DNA of 64,000 nt from Dendrocalamus latiflorus (Eukaryota > Streptophyta > Magnoliopsida > Poales > Poaceae). The stretch lies in NCBI GenBank assembly GCA_017311315.1, contig CM029672.1, forward strand, positions 14,622,626 through 14,686,625, given 5' to 3'. Both the position numbers and the translations under genes were made by a program. The first letter of the stretch is position 1; every line of letters begins with the position of its first letter. Below, in pieces: positions 1 to 11,291 of the stretch. A model generated the notes under the pieces. It did not search any database and had not been told where the DNA came from. It saw nothing but the letters and a program-made list of their open reading frames with translations.

Positions 1-21
1 CGCGCGCTCCGCGGCGTATGC

Positions 22-105
22 AGGCCGGTCGTGCGGTCTGGTACCGCACGACCGGATGAACAGTGCGGTCGTGCGGTACCAGTCCGCACGACCGGGCCAC
101 GTGTC
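22..105. repeat. GC-rich paired hairpin repeat
   Basis: Two short hairpins built on GGTCGTGCGG and its complement CCGCACGACC lie next to each other and are also inverted copies of one another. Each has a loop containing GGTACC or CTGGTACC. Comparable GACCGG-type subrepeats occur inside the solo LTR near 31.1 kb, so this may be the end of an LTR cut by the window start. That origin is inference; the inverted repeat is directly visible. Confidence 0.6.
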
Positions 106-195
106 GGCCTCGCGTGATCCCGCGCTCAAAAGGGGTCTAGTTTTGGAATTTTTTTCCCGGGGGGCCAAATCTGGAATTTCGTGTATGCATGGGTC

Positions 196-712
196 TAGGG
201 CTGTAAAAAAAGCTCGAAGCTCGCGAGCTACTCGAGTTCGGCTCGTTCTAGGCTCGGTTCGAGCTTGGTTCGAACTTTAAACGAGCCGAACTCGAGCTTG
301 ATCTCAAGCTCGCGAGCTTCACCGAGCCGAGCTCGAATAGTTCGCGAGCCCCAATTCGAGCTCAAATAGTAATACATATTAATTCTTACCGAGCTTACTC
401 GAGCCGAACTCGAGCTCGAGCTTTTATTATTGTTAAAAATTAGTGTATATTTGAATTATTTTGACTATTATCGAGTTTACTAGAGCCGAGCTCGAGCTTA
501 AAATTTTCTCATTATTGAAAAATAGTGCATAATAAATTATTTTAATTGTTACCGAGCTTCAACGAGCCGAGCTCGAGCCTACTCGAGCTTAGGCCGAGCC
601 GAGCTCGAGCCTCGGTCCAAGCTCGGACCCCAACTCGAGCTCGGCTCGAGCTTCTACCGAGCTCGAGCCTGGCAGGCCAAGCTCGCTCGAGCTCGGCTCG
701 TTTACAGCCCTA
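196..712. mobile_element. hAT-like non-autonomous element, GAGCTCG-rich
   Basis: The 517-bp element has perfect 12-bp terminal inverted repeats TAGGGCTGTAAA / TTTACAGCCCTA. It is flanked by a perfect 8-bp target duplication CATGGGTC (188-195 and 713-720), diagnostic of the hAT superfamily. The subterminal parts are packed with GAGCTCGAGC-type motifs in both orientations, the kind of repeated subterminal binding site that hAT transposases use. There is no coding capacity. The ORFs that run across it are by-products of the GC-rich motifs. Confidence 0.9.
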
Positions 713-1144
713 CATGGGTCCACATGTGTCCAAAATTCGTGAACTCTGCCTCATGCGAAGGACACGTAGGCAGACGTTCCTCTTACCTCCAGTGGAGAAA
801 CTTCCAAGAAACGTGTGCCTCTTTTCGTCTCGGACTACTGGCTATAGAGACGTTTTAAACAGCAATAGTTTTCGGTCGTTGACTTTTGGATAAAAAAACC
901 GTTTAAAAAAGGTTGATTTCTAACAAGTTTTCTTCTTCTTTTTTTTGTATTATCTATAAAAATATAATAGTATTTTTTATTTCTCTATTCCCTATTTTAA
1001 TTAAATATATTAGAAAAAGCTAATGATTACTATAGAATCGTTTAAGAAACAAAATCCGTGTAACTTTAAAACACGACCATAGCCTTGATGTACATGTATG
1101 TCTGGTCCGTGACCGATTTTACCCCCACTTTCGATGACCAAAGC
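713..1144. other. intergenic, no gene seen
   Basis: AT-rich sequence between two hAT-like elements. I see no coding exon, RNA gene or clear repeat end here. Confidence 0.5.
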
Positions 1145-1706
1145 TAGAGATGGCAATGGGTACCCGATACCCGAATACCCGACGGGTTTTACCAGATAAA
1201 AAGACGGGTATGGAAAATTTTATGTACCCATGGGTACGTTATTGGGCGAAATCATCTACCCGCCGGGTAGGCGGGTGCGGGTGTGGATATATACTACCCA
1301 TACCCGCCTACCCGCAGGTAATGAATACCCGCATTAGACAACTAGACATCCCACTCAAATGTTAATTTTATTATCTGCTTGTTGTTGATTGTTTATTTGT
1401 TTGTCATATGTTGATATAGTCATGTCAAGTATGTTTATGTGATGTACTAATTTTGATCATTAGACGCTTTTGTGCTTGGCATGTATGATTAATGAATGTC
1501 TAAATTGATGATATTCTTATGTGTTGAATCGGGTATGCTTGCGGGTACGGGTTACCTGTCGGATAGTAATACCCGCGCGGGTACGGGTATGGGTAAATTT
1601 TCCTACCCGTGTGCGGATACGGGTAACCCGACGGGTAAATTTACACCTAGCGGGTACGGGTATGGAATGGCAATACCCGATGGGTATTTACCCGTTGCCA
1701 TCTCTA
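1145..1706. mobile_element. hAT-like MITE, ACCCG/CGGGT-rich, copy 1
   Basis: The termini TAGAGATGGCAA / TTGCCATCTCTA are perfect inverted repeats, and the flanks carry a perfect 8-bp target duplication ACCAAAGC (1137-1144 and 1707-1714). Subterminal regions contain many copies of GGGTAC, TACCCG and CGGGTA. The AT-rich centre has no coding potential. A second copy of the same family lies at 4010-4570 in opposite orientation. Confidence 0.92.
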
Positions 1707-2200
1707 ACCAAAGCTGAGATTGGAGATGCATGTTTGGTCTGTGACCAATTTTACCCCTCGCTTACGATGACCAAAGCTGAGATGTACATGCATGTTTGGT
1801 CTGTCCAAAAGCTGAGATGTCAGTATGAGATTGTTTCAGACGGTCTAATTTTAGTCAAAAATTAATTATAAAGTATAACCGGTGATGTAGACTGCACGTT
1901 AGCATAATTCTTTACCAGGATCAAATGTGGGCCAAATTTGAGCAATTATGTGTCCAAATTTAGAAATCAAGGCTGGTACAGTTGTACTTTGGTTTTGACT
2001 TATCATTTCCTACTACAGTAATTAGCTTTCAAATAGTATGTCTTTTTTAGGTTCTACAAGTTGATTGTAGTACACACTATACTGAGTTCAAATACCGATC
2101 AAAATTGCATACAACTGTTTCTCTTTTCTTGTTTTATCTCGAATTCAAAAATTATTAGCCAAAAACAACAATCATAACAAAAAAAAATCCACCCCAATAT
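1707..2200. other. intergenic with MITE-like remnant
   Basis: No gene seen. About 2047-2165 resembles 55675-55800 (shared words GATTGTAGTA, ACACTATA, AAAATTGCA). This suggests two copies of one Tourist-like element, with ends I could not fix. Confidence 0.4.
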
Positions 2201-2204
2201 CCCG

Positions 2205-2489
2205 CAACCTTTGGCCACTCCAACCGGTTCTTTATTCTGCTCTTCATTGTATATTTACCTAATATGACTCAAGAAATGGACTCCAACCGGTTCTTTATCC
2301 TCCTCTTCATTTTTATCGAGTCGCTATTTTCTCCCGGTCGCTAGCTAGATTTGGCGAGCGCCTCCTCACTCGCTTCTCAAATAGCTAGGCTATTGGAATG
2401 CTAACTCAAATAGAGAGCTGAAAATAATAGCTAGCCTCTTCATCCTAGGAAATAGAGAGGGAGAAATGACTAATGGGATGGAGTTGCTC
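2205..2489. mobile_element. PIF/Harbinger-like MITE remnant
   Basis: The right end reads ATGGAGTTGCTC followed by TAA. This is the complement of the GAGCAACTCCA terminus seen in the complete element at 45751-46152. The left end is degenerate. Inside, a block starting ACTCCAACCGGTTCTTTAT occurs twice (about 2218 and 2280), a diverged tandem duplication of roughly 64 bp. No coding capacity. Confidence 0.5.
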
Positions 2490-2493
2490 TAAG

Positions 2494-2850
2494 ACTGCAC
2501 ATTTGCACGAGGTTTTCTCAAAATCTATTACGTGTTTTTTAAGCAAGAATATATGCGCGGTGTTTAGTTGTGGAATCCGGCTCCAATTGCACAACTTTAA
2601 ATATTCTCCCTTTCAAATCATGTATCTGGAAAACCCGTGGAATCGTTATAGTGGTTGAATCGTTGAACGGCCTACATTAGCTTTCCTGGCCCCGGCCGGC
2701 TCGGAGTACTCTGGGCCCAGCAAAGGCATGTTGGTACAGAGTACTAGGTTTTTAGCAGCCCGGGCCTCCAAAAGCGTTGACTGATCGACAGAAAAAAAAA
2801 ACTCTCGACGACCAAGAGTCGTCGTATGTGCCAGAAATTCGGCACCCTTC
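2494..2850. other. intergenic, no gene seen
   Basis: Short ORFs only, none with recognisable protein features. Confidence 0.4.
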
Positions 2851-2851
2851 A

Positions 2852-4003
2852 ATTGACGGAGATAAAGTCAGATTTGACATAATTACATACGATAATTACA
2901 AAATTAGTTGTATACGTATCATATTTGTAAAAATGACACTTTTATCATCCGATAGACGGACGGTAGCGTCGGTAAGGTGACACGTGGCACCTGCCGCCCC
3001 ATGAGCAGATGGCAGACGCTTGCCGCCCCGCCCACCAGACGGCAGGGGCCTGTCACCTGCCCACGGGATGGTAGGCTTAATCATTGTCTAAAATCGTAAT
3101 TTTATATTATATATGTTTGAATTTTTAAAATATAGAAAATTAGGTCAAAAGATTACAAAATTTTATGCCTAGACTTTTGACATAACATACTTTATTATAT
3201 AATTTTTTTACAATTTTATCCTCTTTGAATGTTGCTCGAAAATTCGTAAAATTTGATATTTGTAGGAATTGTTACATTTAGTAAACGAGCTTTAAAAATT
3301 ATAAAATTTTATATAGAGCCTTCCAACACAGTCGACCTAATTTTGTATTTTTTGGGAATTTTATGTGCTCCAAATTTATTGTTTTAATTCATGATAATTT
3401 AATTGTAATTAACCTAAATACACGTGATAAATTTGGACCACATAAAATTCCCAAAAAAATTACGTAATTACTATAACTATGTTGGGAGGCTTCACATAAA
3501 ATTTCATAATTTTTAGAACTCATTTGCTATATATACAAACTCATACAAATATCAAATTTTATGAATTTTTGAGCAACATTCACAATGGATAAAATTATTC
3601 AAAAATTACATTGTCAAGTACATTGTGTTAAAAAGCTGCACATAAATTTTTGTAATTTTTTTGAGTTCATTTAGTATATTTACAAATTTAAACAAATATT
3701 AAGCAAAAAAATTAGGACAGGTAATTAAGTCGGCTAATCAGCTGGCTTAATCACCTGTCGTCCCCTCACCAGACAGTAGGCCTGCCTGCCGTCCCCCCAC
3801 TGGGTGACAGGCTGCCTACCGTTTGCTGGTGGGGTAGCAGGTGCCTACCGGCGGCAGCCTCGCCACGTGTCGTCTCGTCGGCGCTACCGTCCGCCCACTG
3901 GTCAGCAGAATTGTTATTTTTACAAATACGATACGTATATGGCTAATTTTATAAACACTGTACGCAATAGGTCTAAATCCGACTTTGTCTCCGATTGATG
4001 TAC
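2852..4003. mobile_element. 1.15-kb foldback element (near-complete palindrome)
   Basis: The two halves are imperfect reverse complements along nearly their whole length, with the centre near 3,410. The left arm starts at AATTGACGGAGATAAAGTC. The right arm ends with the complementary GACTTTGTCTCCGATTGAT. Matching internal landmarks include TACGTATCATATTTGTAAAA near 2914 against the complement near 3920, GAATGTTGCTC near 3227 against GAGCAACATTC near 3570, and TATAGAGCCTTCCAACA near 3313 against the complement near 3485. There is no ORF of note. Long terminal inverted repeats suggest a Mutator-like or foldback origin, but I could not find a convincing target duplication. An hAT-like MITE lies just beyond its right end. 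Confidence 0.75.
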
Positions 4004-4009
4004 CGTGCA

Positions 4010-4570
4010 TAGAGATGGCAACGGGTAAATACCCATCGGGTATTGCCATTCCATACCCGTACCCGCTAGGTGTAAATTTATCCGTCGGGTTACCCGTATC
4101 CACACGCGGGTAGGAAAATTTACCCATACCCGTACCCGCGCGGGTATTACTACCCGACGGGTAACCCGTACCCGCAAGCATACCCGGTTCAACACATAAG
4201 AATATCATCAATTTAGACATTCATTAATCATACATGCCAAGCACAAAAGCGTCTAATGATCAAAATTAGTACATCACATAAACATACTTGACATGACCAT
4301 ATCAACATATGACAAACAAATAAACAATCAACAACAGTAGATAATAAAATTAACATTTGAGTGGGATGTCTAGTTGTCTAATGCGGGTATTTATTACCCG
4401 CGGGTAGGCGGGTATGGATAGTATATACCCACACCCGCACCCGCCTACCCGGCGGGTAGAGGATTTCGCCTAATAACGTACCCATGGGTACATAAAATTT
4501 TCCATACCCATCTCTTTATCGGGTAAAACCTATCGAGTATTCGGGTATCGGGTACCCATTGTCATCTCTA
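4010..4570. mobile_element. hAT-like MITE, ACCCG/CGGGT-rich, copy 2 (inverted)
   Basis: This is the reverse-orientation sister of 1145-1706 (561 against 562 bp). Its ends are TAGAGATGGCAA / TTGTCATCTCTA. A perfect 8-bp duplication ACCGTGCA flanks it (4002-4009 and 4571-4578). Central sequence matches copy 1 closely, for example the stretch around CATTCATTAATCATACATGC. Confidence 0.92.
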
Positions 4571-4733
4571 ACCGTGCATGCATAGGTGTTGGAGTTCGAT
4601 AATAAGTGCCGTAGCCGTTTCATGGAATCGGCTGCTAAGATTAGATGTAGCTTAAAAATGTGAGAAGTCCATGTCAAATTCTTTCACAGACAAAACAGGC
4701 CTTATGTATGATACGAAAATAATATCTAATTAA

Positions 4734-5040
4734 GGATCTGTTTATATTGATTTCCGTTTCTTGTTTCTGCTTGGAAAATTTAAAAGCTAATATGAACAAC
4801 TAATTTCTTGAAAGCGGCTTCTCCACTCATCTCATTATCATCTCGCTCCGAAGATAAGTTAGGAGTCACATATACATCACACACCCTACTCATCTCGCTC
4901 CTATCATACGCACACATCTCTCTTTTTTTCACCGCTCGTCTCTTTTTTCTAAAAACAATCTTTTTTAACCATTACTATTTATTTTCAGTCAAAGTCATAA
5001 GCCACAGCTAAAATCTATAAGCAAAAGCCGATACAAACGC
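4734..5040. mobile_element. Tourist-like MITE (diverged)
   Basis: It begins GGATCTGTTTATATTGATTT directly after TAA and ends near CGATACAAACGCCAAGC, an approximate inverted copy. The layout resembles the elements at 5403 and 45321. The right boundary is uncertain. Confidence 0.5.
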
Positions 5041-5402
5041 CAAGCTGATTAAGGAAGTGACAGTAGCAACTAGTAATTCTTTGGCTCTACGATATCTTCT
5101 TTTTGAGAAAATTCATGGGAAAAAGAAAAACGAGAGTGGAGATGCTGATCATGGTGCTTCACCCACGACCATGGAGGTACACGATAAGGTGCACTACGAC
5201 TGCCCCAGACACATGCACTACCGAGTGTCGACTCATTTCTTCGTCTCCACACGTTATGACCACACACACAAAGGCTCCCCCAACAAGGTATTGTACAACC
5301 CATGTCGATCGAGGGGAACACATCGATGCTATAGAGATTTAAAACATGCACTTCTAATATAAGGCGGGATTTTATAGCCAATTATACATGATGTGTGATT
5401 TA
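5041..5402. other. intergenic, overlapping short ORFs only
   Basis: ORFs of about 100 codons occur on both strands here. None shows a recognisable domain, signal peptide or exon structure, so I do not call a gene. Confidence 0.4.
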
Positions 5403-5711
5403 GGGTCTGTTTATATTAGTTTTTACTGATGGTTTTTTGCTGCGGCTCATGAATAGTAATAACTAATGGAAGCGGCTGATGAATAGTAATGTATTATGTA
5501 ATAAAGACGATGCAACAAAAGGTACTACAACATTTACACCGCCATATAACTTATAAAATTATATTATAATAAAATACAAAGTATGTTATAATATATGAAA
5601 GCGAAAAGTAATGACGAATAAATAGTAGTGACTAATAGAAGCAACTTATAAAAACTAAGACGTTCGTATTGACTAGCAAAAGCCAGAAGTAGAAACCAAT
5701 ATAACAGCCCC
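5403..5711. mobile_element. Tourist-like MITE
   Basis: Inverted termini GGGTCTGTTTATATTAG / CCAATATAACAGCCCC enclose AT-rich sequence with no coding capacity. The flanks are TTA and TAG, so the 3-bp target duplication is imperfect. It is clearly related to 45321-45641. Confidence 0.6.
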
Positions 5712-7010
5712 TAGCTGATTTGACCCATACACAACACATAAGACCCAGAATGAGTCTTTTGTATGTTGAACTTTGCCCGTGAACATATGAGAGTTTTATA
5801 GTAATGGTCGTTTATACATAACTATACCTACAAATGACATGGTAAAAAATTAACTCAAATTGGCCACATGTAAATATAGACTACTCATAGCTCACTTGTG
5901 ATTAGAATTAGCGAGAAAAATAGCGCATACTAACAACTACATTTGCGGGGGGTTCCGGCCCCCAGCGCGTCTACGTCGGCAGCTCCCGCCCGCGCGCGCG
6001 CTCCGTCGGCCGCGTGGCGGGAGAATCTTCATACGGCCGGGAGAGGCCATTTCCTCCAGTTTTCCGGAAATTACGTAAAGGTCATTTTTCCTCGCGAAAA
6101 GGTCCTGTAAGTTTTTTTTAAAAAAAATTTGGATAGCGGCCCGCAGGTTCCCGAAATTACGTATAGGTCCTTATTTACTTACGTACAGGTCCTTACAAGT
6201 CATCGATTTTTTACGAAAAAACCCTTTAGCTTTCTCGAAAATACGTATTTGCCCTCGATTTTTTTTAAAAACTCCTCACGAATTATCGCATCTTTTACTT
6301 CGGTACACACGGTGGCTGGCGTGGCGTGTCACCGCGCCTATGAGGCTAGTAGTTTCTACAAACCGGCGTAAGTATCAAGCATTGGTCTTGCAAGTGGCTC
6401 CAATTAATGTAATGTATAGCCTCCTTATCTACTGAAAGCTAACTTTTGTTTTTTGAGAGCAAAAAACAACAATAATCTAGATAACTTTTGTTTATTGGTC
6501 TCACAAGCTTAAACAACAATGTTGTTTCTCTCGAAGTTTTACATGGTGTTTGATGTGCAAAATAATCTAGCAAATGGGATGACTATCAATTGTCCTTAAG
6601 AGGGCAAAGGGCTTCCATATCACGCTCATATTCTTTCTTTTCCTAGAAGCGGTGTGTTGGCCAAACCAATTGCTGAAGTTCATAGTGATGACAAGGTCCG
6701 CAACCGACAACCTTGTTGAAATATAAACGGGGCCAAACCAAGAGAAGGGCAGATTACTAAGGCTTCCTGCTTGAAGCTTCAATGATAAATACCAATTTAA
6801 TCTAGATGATGTGACTTCCTCGCGGATAAAGAGTTTGGGAGTTTTGAATCTCAGCTATATACTGACATATATTTGTGTTCTGTAATACATATTGAGTATT
6901 CCAATTATGCTCTTGAATATAACAATTTGTCAAAATTTGCAGCAGTATGTTCAATCCATCAATTAAGAGACAACATAATTATTCCTTGTAAAAAAAGGAG
7001 ATAATATAAT
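5712..7010. other. intergenic, no gene seen
   Basis: Contains a GC-rich patch (about 5945-6050). A sequence with repeated phrases such as AAATTACGTAAAGGTC and GAAATTACGTATAGGTCC follows at about 6065-6260, looking like a short diverged internal repeat. No protein or RNA gene is recognised. Confidence 0.4.
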
Positions 7011-7017
7011 TATTAAA

Positions 7018-7166
7018 AAAAATTCTTTATTTGCCACTAAAAGTTTGCGACTTTCTTGATCTGTCATAAAAAAAATTCCCTCTTCCTTCAATGCAACTGG
7101 ATTTCAATTTGTTGTCTTTTTATGCCACTACCGTCCACTCTGTTACCTGCACTTCCGTAAACCCAA
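7018..7166. mobile_element. Mutator-like terminal fragment
   Basis: The stretch from TTATTTGCCACTAAAAGTTT inward is related to the reverse complement of 42640-42790 (TTATTTGCC, AAGTTTGC, ACTTTC, CCACTAAAAA in the same order). Both look like single MULE-type termini without a nearby partner. An 18-C homopolymer follows at 7167-7184. Confidence 0.45.
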
Positions 7167-7184
7167 CCCCCCCCCCCCCCCCCC

Positions 7185-7640
7185 AAAAAAATGTCAGTTT
7201 TTTCGAAATGCCGAGATAATGTCTGTCTTCCTCAATTAGTAACTCCGACTGCTCCTCTCTTTATCACCATCTCTTGGAAACATCCTGTAGGACCTGATCT
7301 TTCTCCTCATTAGTTGGACCCCTCCTAGTAGATGTCACATATGGCTTCACCAATCTCAAAGCATCTATGTGCCTTTCTTCTCCCCCAAATATGTTCCAAT
7401 CCCATACTTGTCGTTGTTACTCCATAGCACCATCATTCTTGCTAGCCCCTCTCGCCCATGCCGTCGCTTACTATTGCCACCTCTAGGACATCATTGTGGT
7501 CGTGGCTATGTAGGACAATAAAGCGGCTGAGGAGTAGATGCGCAAAGTCTAGCAAGCAAAAGGCACTACATGCAATTGTTGCAAAGTGTCAGCGCCATTA
7601 AACTGCTAAACAGCGTTTGACCCTGGGCCTACTAAACCAG
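7185..7640. other. intergenic, no gene seen
   Basis: No recognisable exon. It lies between the Mutator-like fragment and the 3-prime end of the copia remnant. Confidence 0.35.
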
Positions 7641-7837
7641 TAGCCCGATCCCAGGTAGTTGGGCCGCTATATCTACAACTCAGCCGGTAGAGCAACAACC
7701 TTAGGAGTCTTAAGACCATCTCCCCTAGAGTTAATCAACTATCTGAAACTACGATACCTTCCATGAATGTGCTTCGTCTTGGCATGATATATCTAATTCT
7801 TCGCCAAATAAATTGCACTCTAACTATTACAATACAC

Positions 7838-8128
7838 TCAAATTCCACCTTGCTCAATGTTTAGTTCCTTTACTAGTCCTATAAGCCATAACGCTTCATT
7901 TGCAGCTTCAACCACAGTGATGAACTTTGCCTTAGTCATAGACAATGCAACAATAGACTGAATTGATAACTTCCAACAAATAGGCCATCCAGCTAGAGTA
8001 AAAACATACCTTGTAGTACACATTCTATTATCCAAATCACTGGGATAGTCGGAATCAACATATCCAACAATCAAAGGATTACCTTGTGGTCCGCCAAAAA
8101 CAATACCATGACTTGTTGTCCCTCTCAA
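7838..8128 (-). pseudogene. copia RNase H fragment
   Basis: The frame carries the copia RNase H signature. It has GYVDSDYPSDLDNR (family form GY.DSDYAGD.D.R), then TTRYVFTLAG, then SIVALSMTKAKFI (family ST.ALSTTEAEY) and an EALWL motif followed by LVKELNIEQGG. Substitutions at usually conserved acidic positions (TKAKF for TEAEY) agree with loss of function. It forms the 3-prime-most coding part of the interrupted copia element. Confidence 0.85.
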
Positions 8129-9036
8129 GTATATGAATATTCACTTGACTGCCTCCCAATGTCATTTCCTGGTTTAGCCATAAACTTGCTGATTTGGCTT
8201 ACAGCATGCACCAAATCTAGCCTTGTGCAAATAATTGCATACATTAAGGAGCCGACTGCACTAGCATAAGAAACCTTCGCCATCTCTTCAATTTCCTTGT
8301 CTGATATAGGAAAAAATTCAAAATAAAGTTTATAGTGTTGTGCTAATGGAGTACTTACATGTTTGACCTTGCTCATATCAAACTATTCCAAAACCTTCTC
8401 AACATACTTCGCTAAGATGACTATAGTTTTCTTGAGCTCCTGTCCCTTTGTATTTTCATGCCCAATATTTTTTTGTTACCCCTAAGTCTTTCATATCAAA
8501 ATCTTGACTTAGCAAAACTTTTAAGCCAACCACATCACTCATGTGCTTTGCAACAATTAGCATATCATCATTATACAGTAGTAAAAAAATAAATGAACCA
8601 TCATTAAGACATCGAACATAAACACAACAATTGTACTCACATCATACATAGTCAATATTCAACATGTAGGAGTCAAAACTCTTATACCACTGCCTCGGTG
8701 ACTATTTTAACTCAAACAACGACTTCTTTAACTTGCATACCAAGTGCTGATTTTCTAGTGTAGTAAACCTTTTTGGCTGCTCCTTGTAGATTTGCTCATC
8801 AAGATCACTAGGCAAAAATGCTATTTCCATATCCATTTGTTCCAAGTACAAATCCCAACTGGCTATCAATGTAAGAACCGTTCTAATAGAAATATGCCTC
8901 ACAACCAGGGAGATTACTTCATCAATCATCATAATCCACCCCCTTCTTTTATGAATACCCTTTTGCAGCTAGTTGAGCCTTAAATTTCTCCCTTCTTTTT
9001 ATAATATTGCTTGCTTTCTCTTCTAGACCCACTTGC
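8129..9036 (-). pseudogene. copia reverse transcriptase remnant
   Basis: Segments of copia reverse transcriptase appear in order on the - strand. First comes AQLAAKGYS (family ARLVAKGYSQ) near 8960. SIRTVLTLIASWDLYLEQMD, then AFLPSDLDEQIYKEQP, lie within 8702-8932. The catalytic block near 8560 reads LLLYNDDMLIVA, where the family has YVDD. A C-terminal segment with STPLA and YASAVGSLMYA lies within 8125-8376. Stops and frameshifts separate them. The sequence breaks at 9036, inside the conserved IGCKW region, where the gag-only retrotransposon inserted; the other side resumes at 30204. Confidence 0.85.
9032..9036. repeat. left target duplication CTTGC of gag-only element
   Basis: CTTGC lies directly before the left LTR and again directly after the right LTR (30204-30208). 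On the - strand it is GCAAG, which spans the Cys-Lys codons of the copia IGCKW motif. Confidence 0.9.
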
Positions 9037-9930
9037 TGATAAGACAATGGGGCCTCGATCTTTCGATGACAAGGTAAATTCGGTAGTAGTCGCTCAACTC
9101 TTACAATCCTGGCTACGAACTCATAAGGCTCGAAACCACGCAATCATTCAACTGCTCGACAAGTCGTTATCAACCGTGCATGAATAACCAGATGACCTGA
9201 TCACGAAGATCAATCCCTGTATACACTGAAGAAGCACGCAAGAACAAGGTGAAATGCAATTTGATGTATTGAAAATATGGATGCAAGTACTGATAAAGTG
9301 GGATTCCAAATAAGGATCTTGATCGGGTGGTCTAGTTGACACACGCAAAAGATACAAGTTGTAATGAAGGCAAACTAAATATAAATAAAATCCAAACTCT
9401 AAAGTATAGCACACATAAGACTATATGAGGATGACAACCAGGGGGTGGGTGCATACCTCTAGGGTTACAAGGCTCATGGGCCCAAATAGAGGTGGCGTAG
9501 CACCAGCCTATTTCGGAATCAGAGATAGTAGCAGACTATTTTGCAGATTGCGTCATGCACCGAAGGAATTTGGACGTGAGGCTAGATCCGTTGGAAAGAG
9601 GACGAGATAATTTTTTAATCAAGTACTCGTGGAGCTCAAACGGAGTCTGTATGTGACAATTATGCTCGTTTGAAGTCGGTGTTATTTCTAGAGGCTGATT
9701 GAATTTCAAAACGGGTCCAGCTCGAACTCTGGCTTATCTTGACCTAAAAGTGATGTGGTTCTACACAAATATATATTTTTATTATTAGGTAGCATCATAT
9801 AGTTCATATAATATAAAGACACTCCTAAAACGAGCTCACCTGATAATTTAAGTGATGCGTATGAGCTCTTGTAATTGGAACAATAAGCATTGCAAATATA
9901 GTTATATCCATAGGGGTCACGTTCTCATCC
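9037..9930 (-). repeat. 3-prime LTR of gag-only element
   Basis: It is a direct repeat of 29294-30203. In the first roughly 380 bp I compared by eye, about one position in seven differs, and a short stretch near 9440 is missing relative to the other copy. The LTR pair is therefore old. ORFs running through both copies are LTR sequence, not genes. Confidence 0.88.
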
Positions 9931-9943
9931 TTTCTTTCTTGAA
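9931..9943 (-). promoter_or_regulatory. polypurine tract of gag-only element
   Basis: On the - strand the bases just upstream of the LTR read CAAGAAAGAAAG. This purine run serves as plus-strand primer in LTR retrotransposons. Confidence 0.7.
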
Positions 9944-10620
9944 AACAATGCCATGCTCAGTTTTTCATAAGCTGAAAATAGGGTGATAAAGAAGCCAAGG
10001 TGCTTGCATGGTATATGTACATGTTATCCGTTTTAACAATTCTTCGTTATTGCACAATTAATATTATAAGACAACAATGATCTAAAAGTTCATTGCATTA
10101 TTGATCCAAGAGTAATTATATATGTTAATGAGTGAATCAAATTTTCTCACACAACAATTATTGCAACTAGTTTTATAAATGTAAATGAAGCATTTATGCA
10201 ATTCCAATATCTGAAGTTGTAAACTTGCAGTAGTAGCACATATGGGCAAATCTACAACTTTTGGAATTAAGCAAAGTTCATCCATATAATCAGATTTCAA
10301 TCAAGCAATAGCAAATTCATCTAACAAGGCTGAAGAGATTTGTAAGTTCTTCTATAATTCATCATTTTTATTCAGATTGTCCATACTAGATGGTGCAATA
10401 AAAGATGAATACATAGGCATTGGATGAGTACTAAATTTTATTTCCCTCTCATATTGAACAAGATTCAGCACACATGAATTGTTGTCCAAAATAGAAAGCT
10501 TCAATTTATCCATGTGATCGCAAGTTATGCATATTCGATATACAAGAAATTAATTTTTTAGACCATAATCTCCAATCAAATTAAACTTATACCTAGGGGG
10601 TGTAGACACTAAATAAGGAT
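9944..10620 (-). other. untranslated tail of gag-only element
   Basis: AT-rich internal sequence between the end of the gag reading and the polypurine tract. No pol domain is visible. Confidence 0.5.
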
Positions 10621-10625
10621 TTCGA

Positions 10626-11291
10626 TCATACGTGTTCAAAAACTTTCTCCATAGTATGTGAAAATTTTATAGGTAGATCCAACATGATGTAACATAAAGA
10701 ATTAGCAGGAGAAATTCTAGTTAAAACTTCTTTATATCTAACCAAAATCACATGATCATTGTATGCGATTAATTCATCATATGAATCACTCAAAATAGCA
10801 GGTAATTCAGTTATTTTATGACATGGTGCACTCAAGTTAATGCAGTTTGAATTATCTACTTGAAACATGTGTGTGTCAGAATTATTTTTCACTAAGTTTT
10901 GCTCTAAAATAGCATGAATAGTGGACAATTGTAGTTCTTCATAAGTATACTCACTGTGAGTGATGATAGCACTATGAACTTTACCTTTTTGGCTCTCCTC
11001 AAATGATGTAGGTGCATTCATCTACTCATCTTCATTCTCAACCAATGGAGTTGGTGGTTCAATCAGCTCATGCTCCTATTCGGCATGGTTCTCAACTAAC
11101 TACTAGTTGTTACTTACAGAAAAAGGTACAAACATGGATTTGTTCTCATATTTCTTATCATCAAGCATTCTCAATTTCTCTTCAATCTGACTTTTAACCT
11201 TACAAGCAAGTATAAACAAATGAGGGACATAATTATATTCTTCATGAATAAGAAGGTCCTGAATTTCTTTATTAAGCCCACTTAAGAATCG
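10626..11291 (-). pseudogene. gypsy-type gag, C-terminal part
   Basis: Near 11290-11100 the - strand reads RFLSGLNKEIQDLLIHEEYNYVPHLF, then LACKVKSQIEE. This matches the retrotransposon gag pattern RFL.GL...I........Y.....L...A...E. A second frame block (11021-10626, 131 codons) follows after an in-frame break and is not recognised. The reading is continuous with the N-terminal part at 24225-24700 once the element at 11297-24219 is removed; the junction falls just before RFLSGLN. Confidence 0.8.

Noticed and set aside
5057..5381. Two opposing ORFs of about 100 codons
   Set aside because: No domain, signal or exon structure; antisense overlap suggests chance.
7660..7730. A tRNA-like phrase ACTCAGCCGGTAGAGC
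   Set aside because: It resembles a D-arm but no B-box or acceptor stem pairing follows at the required distance.
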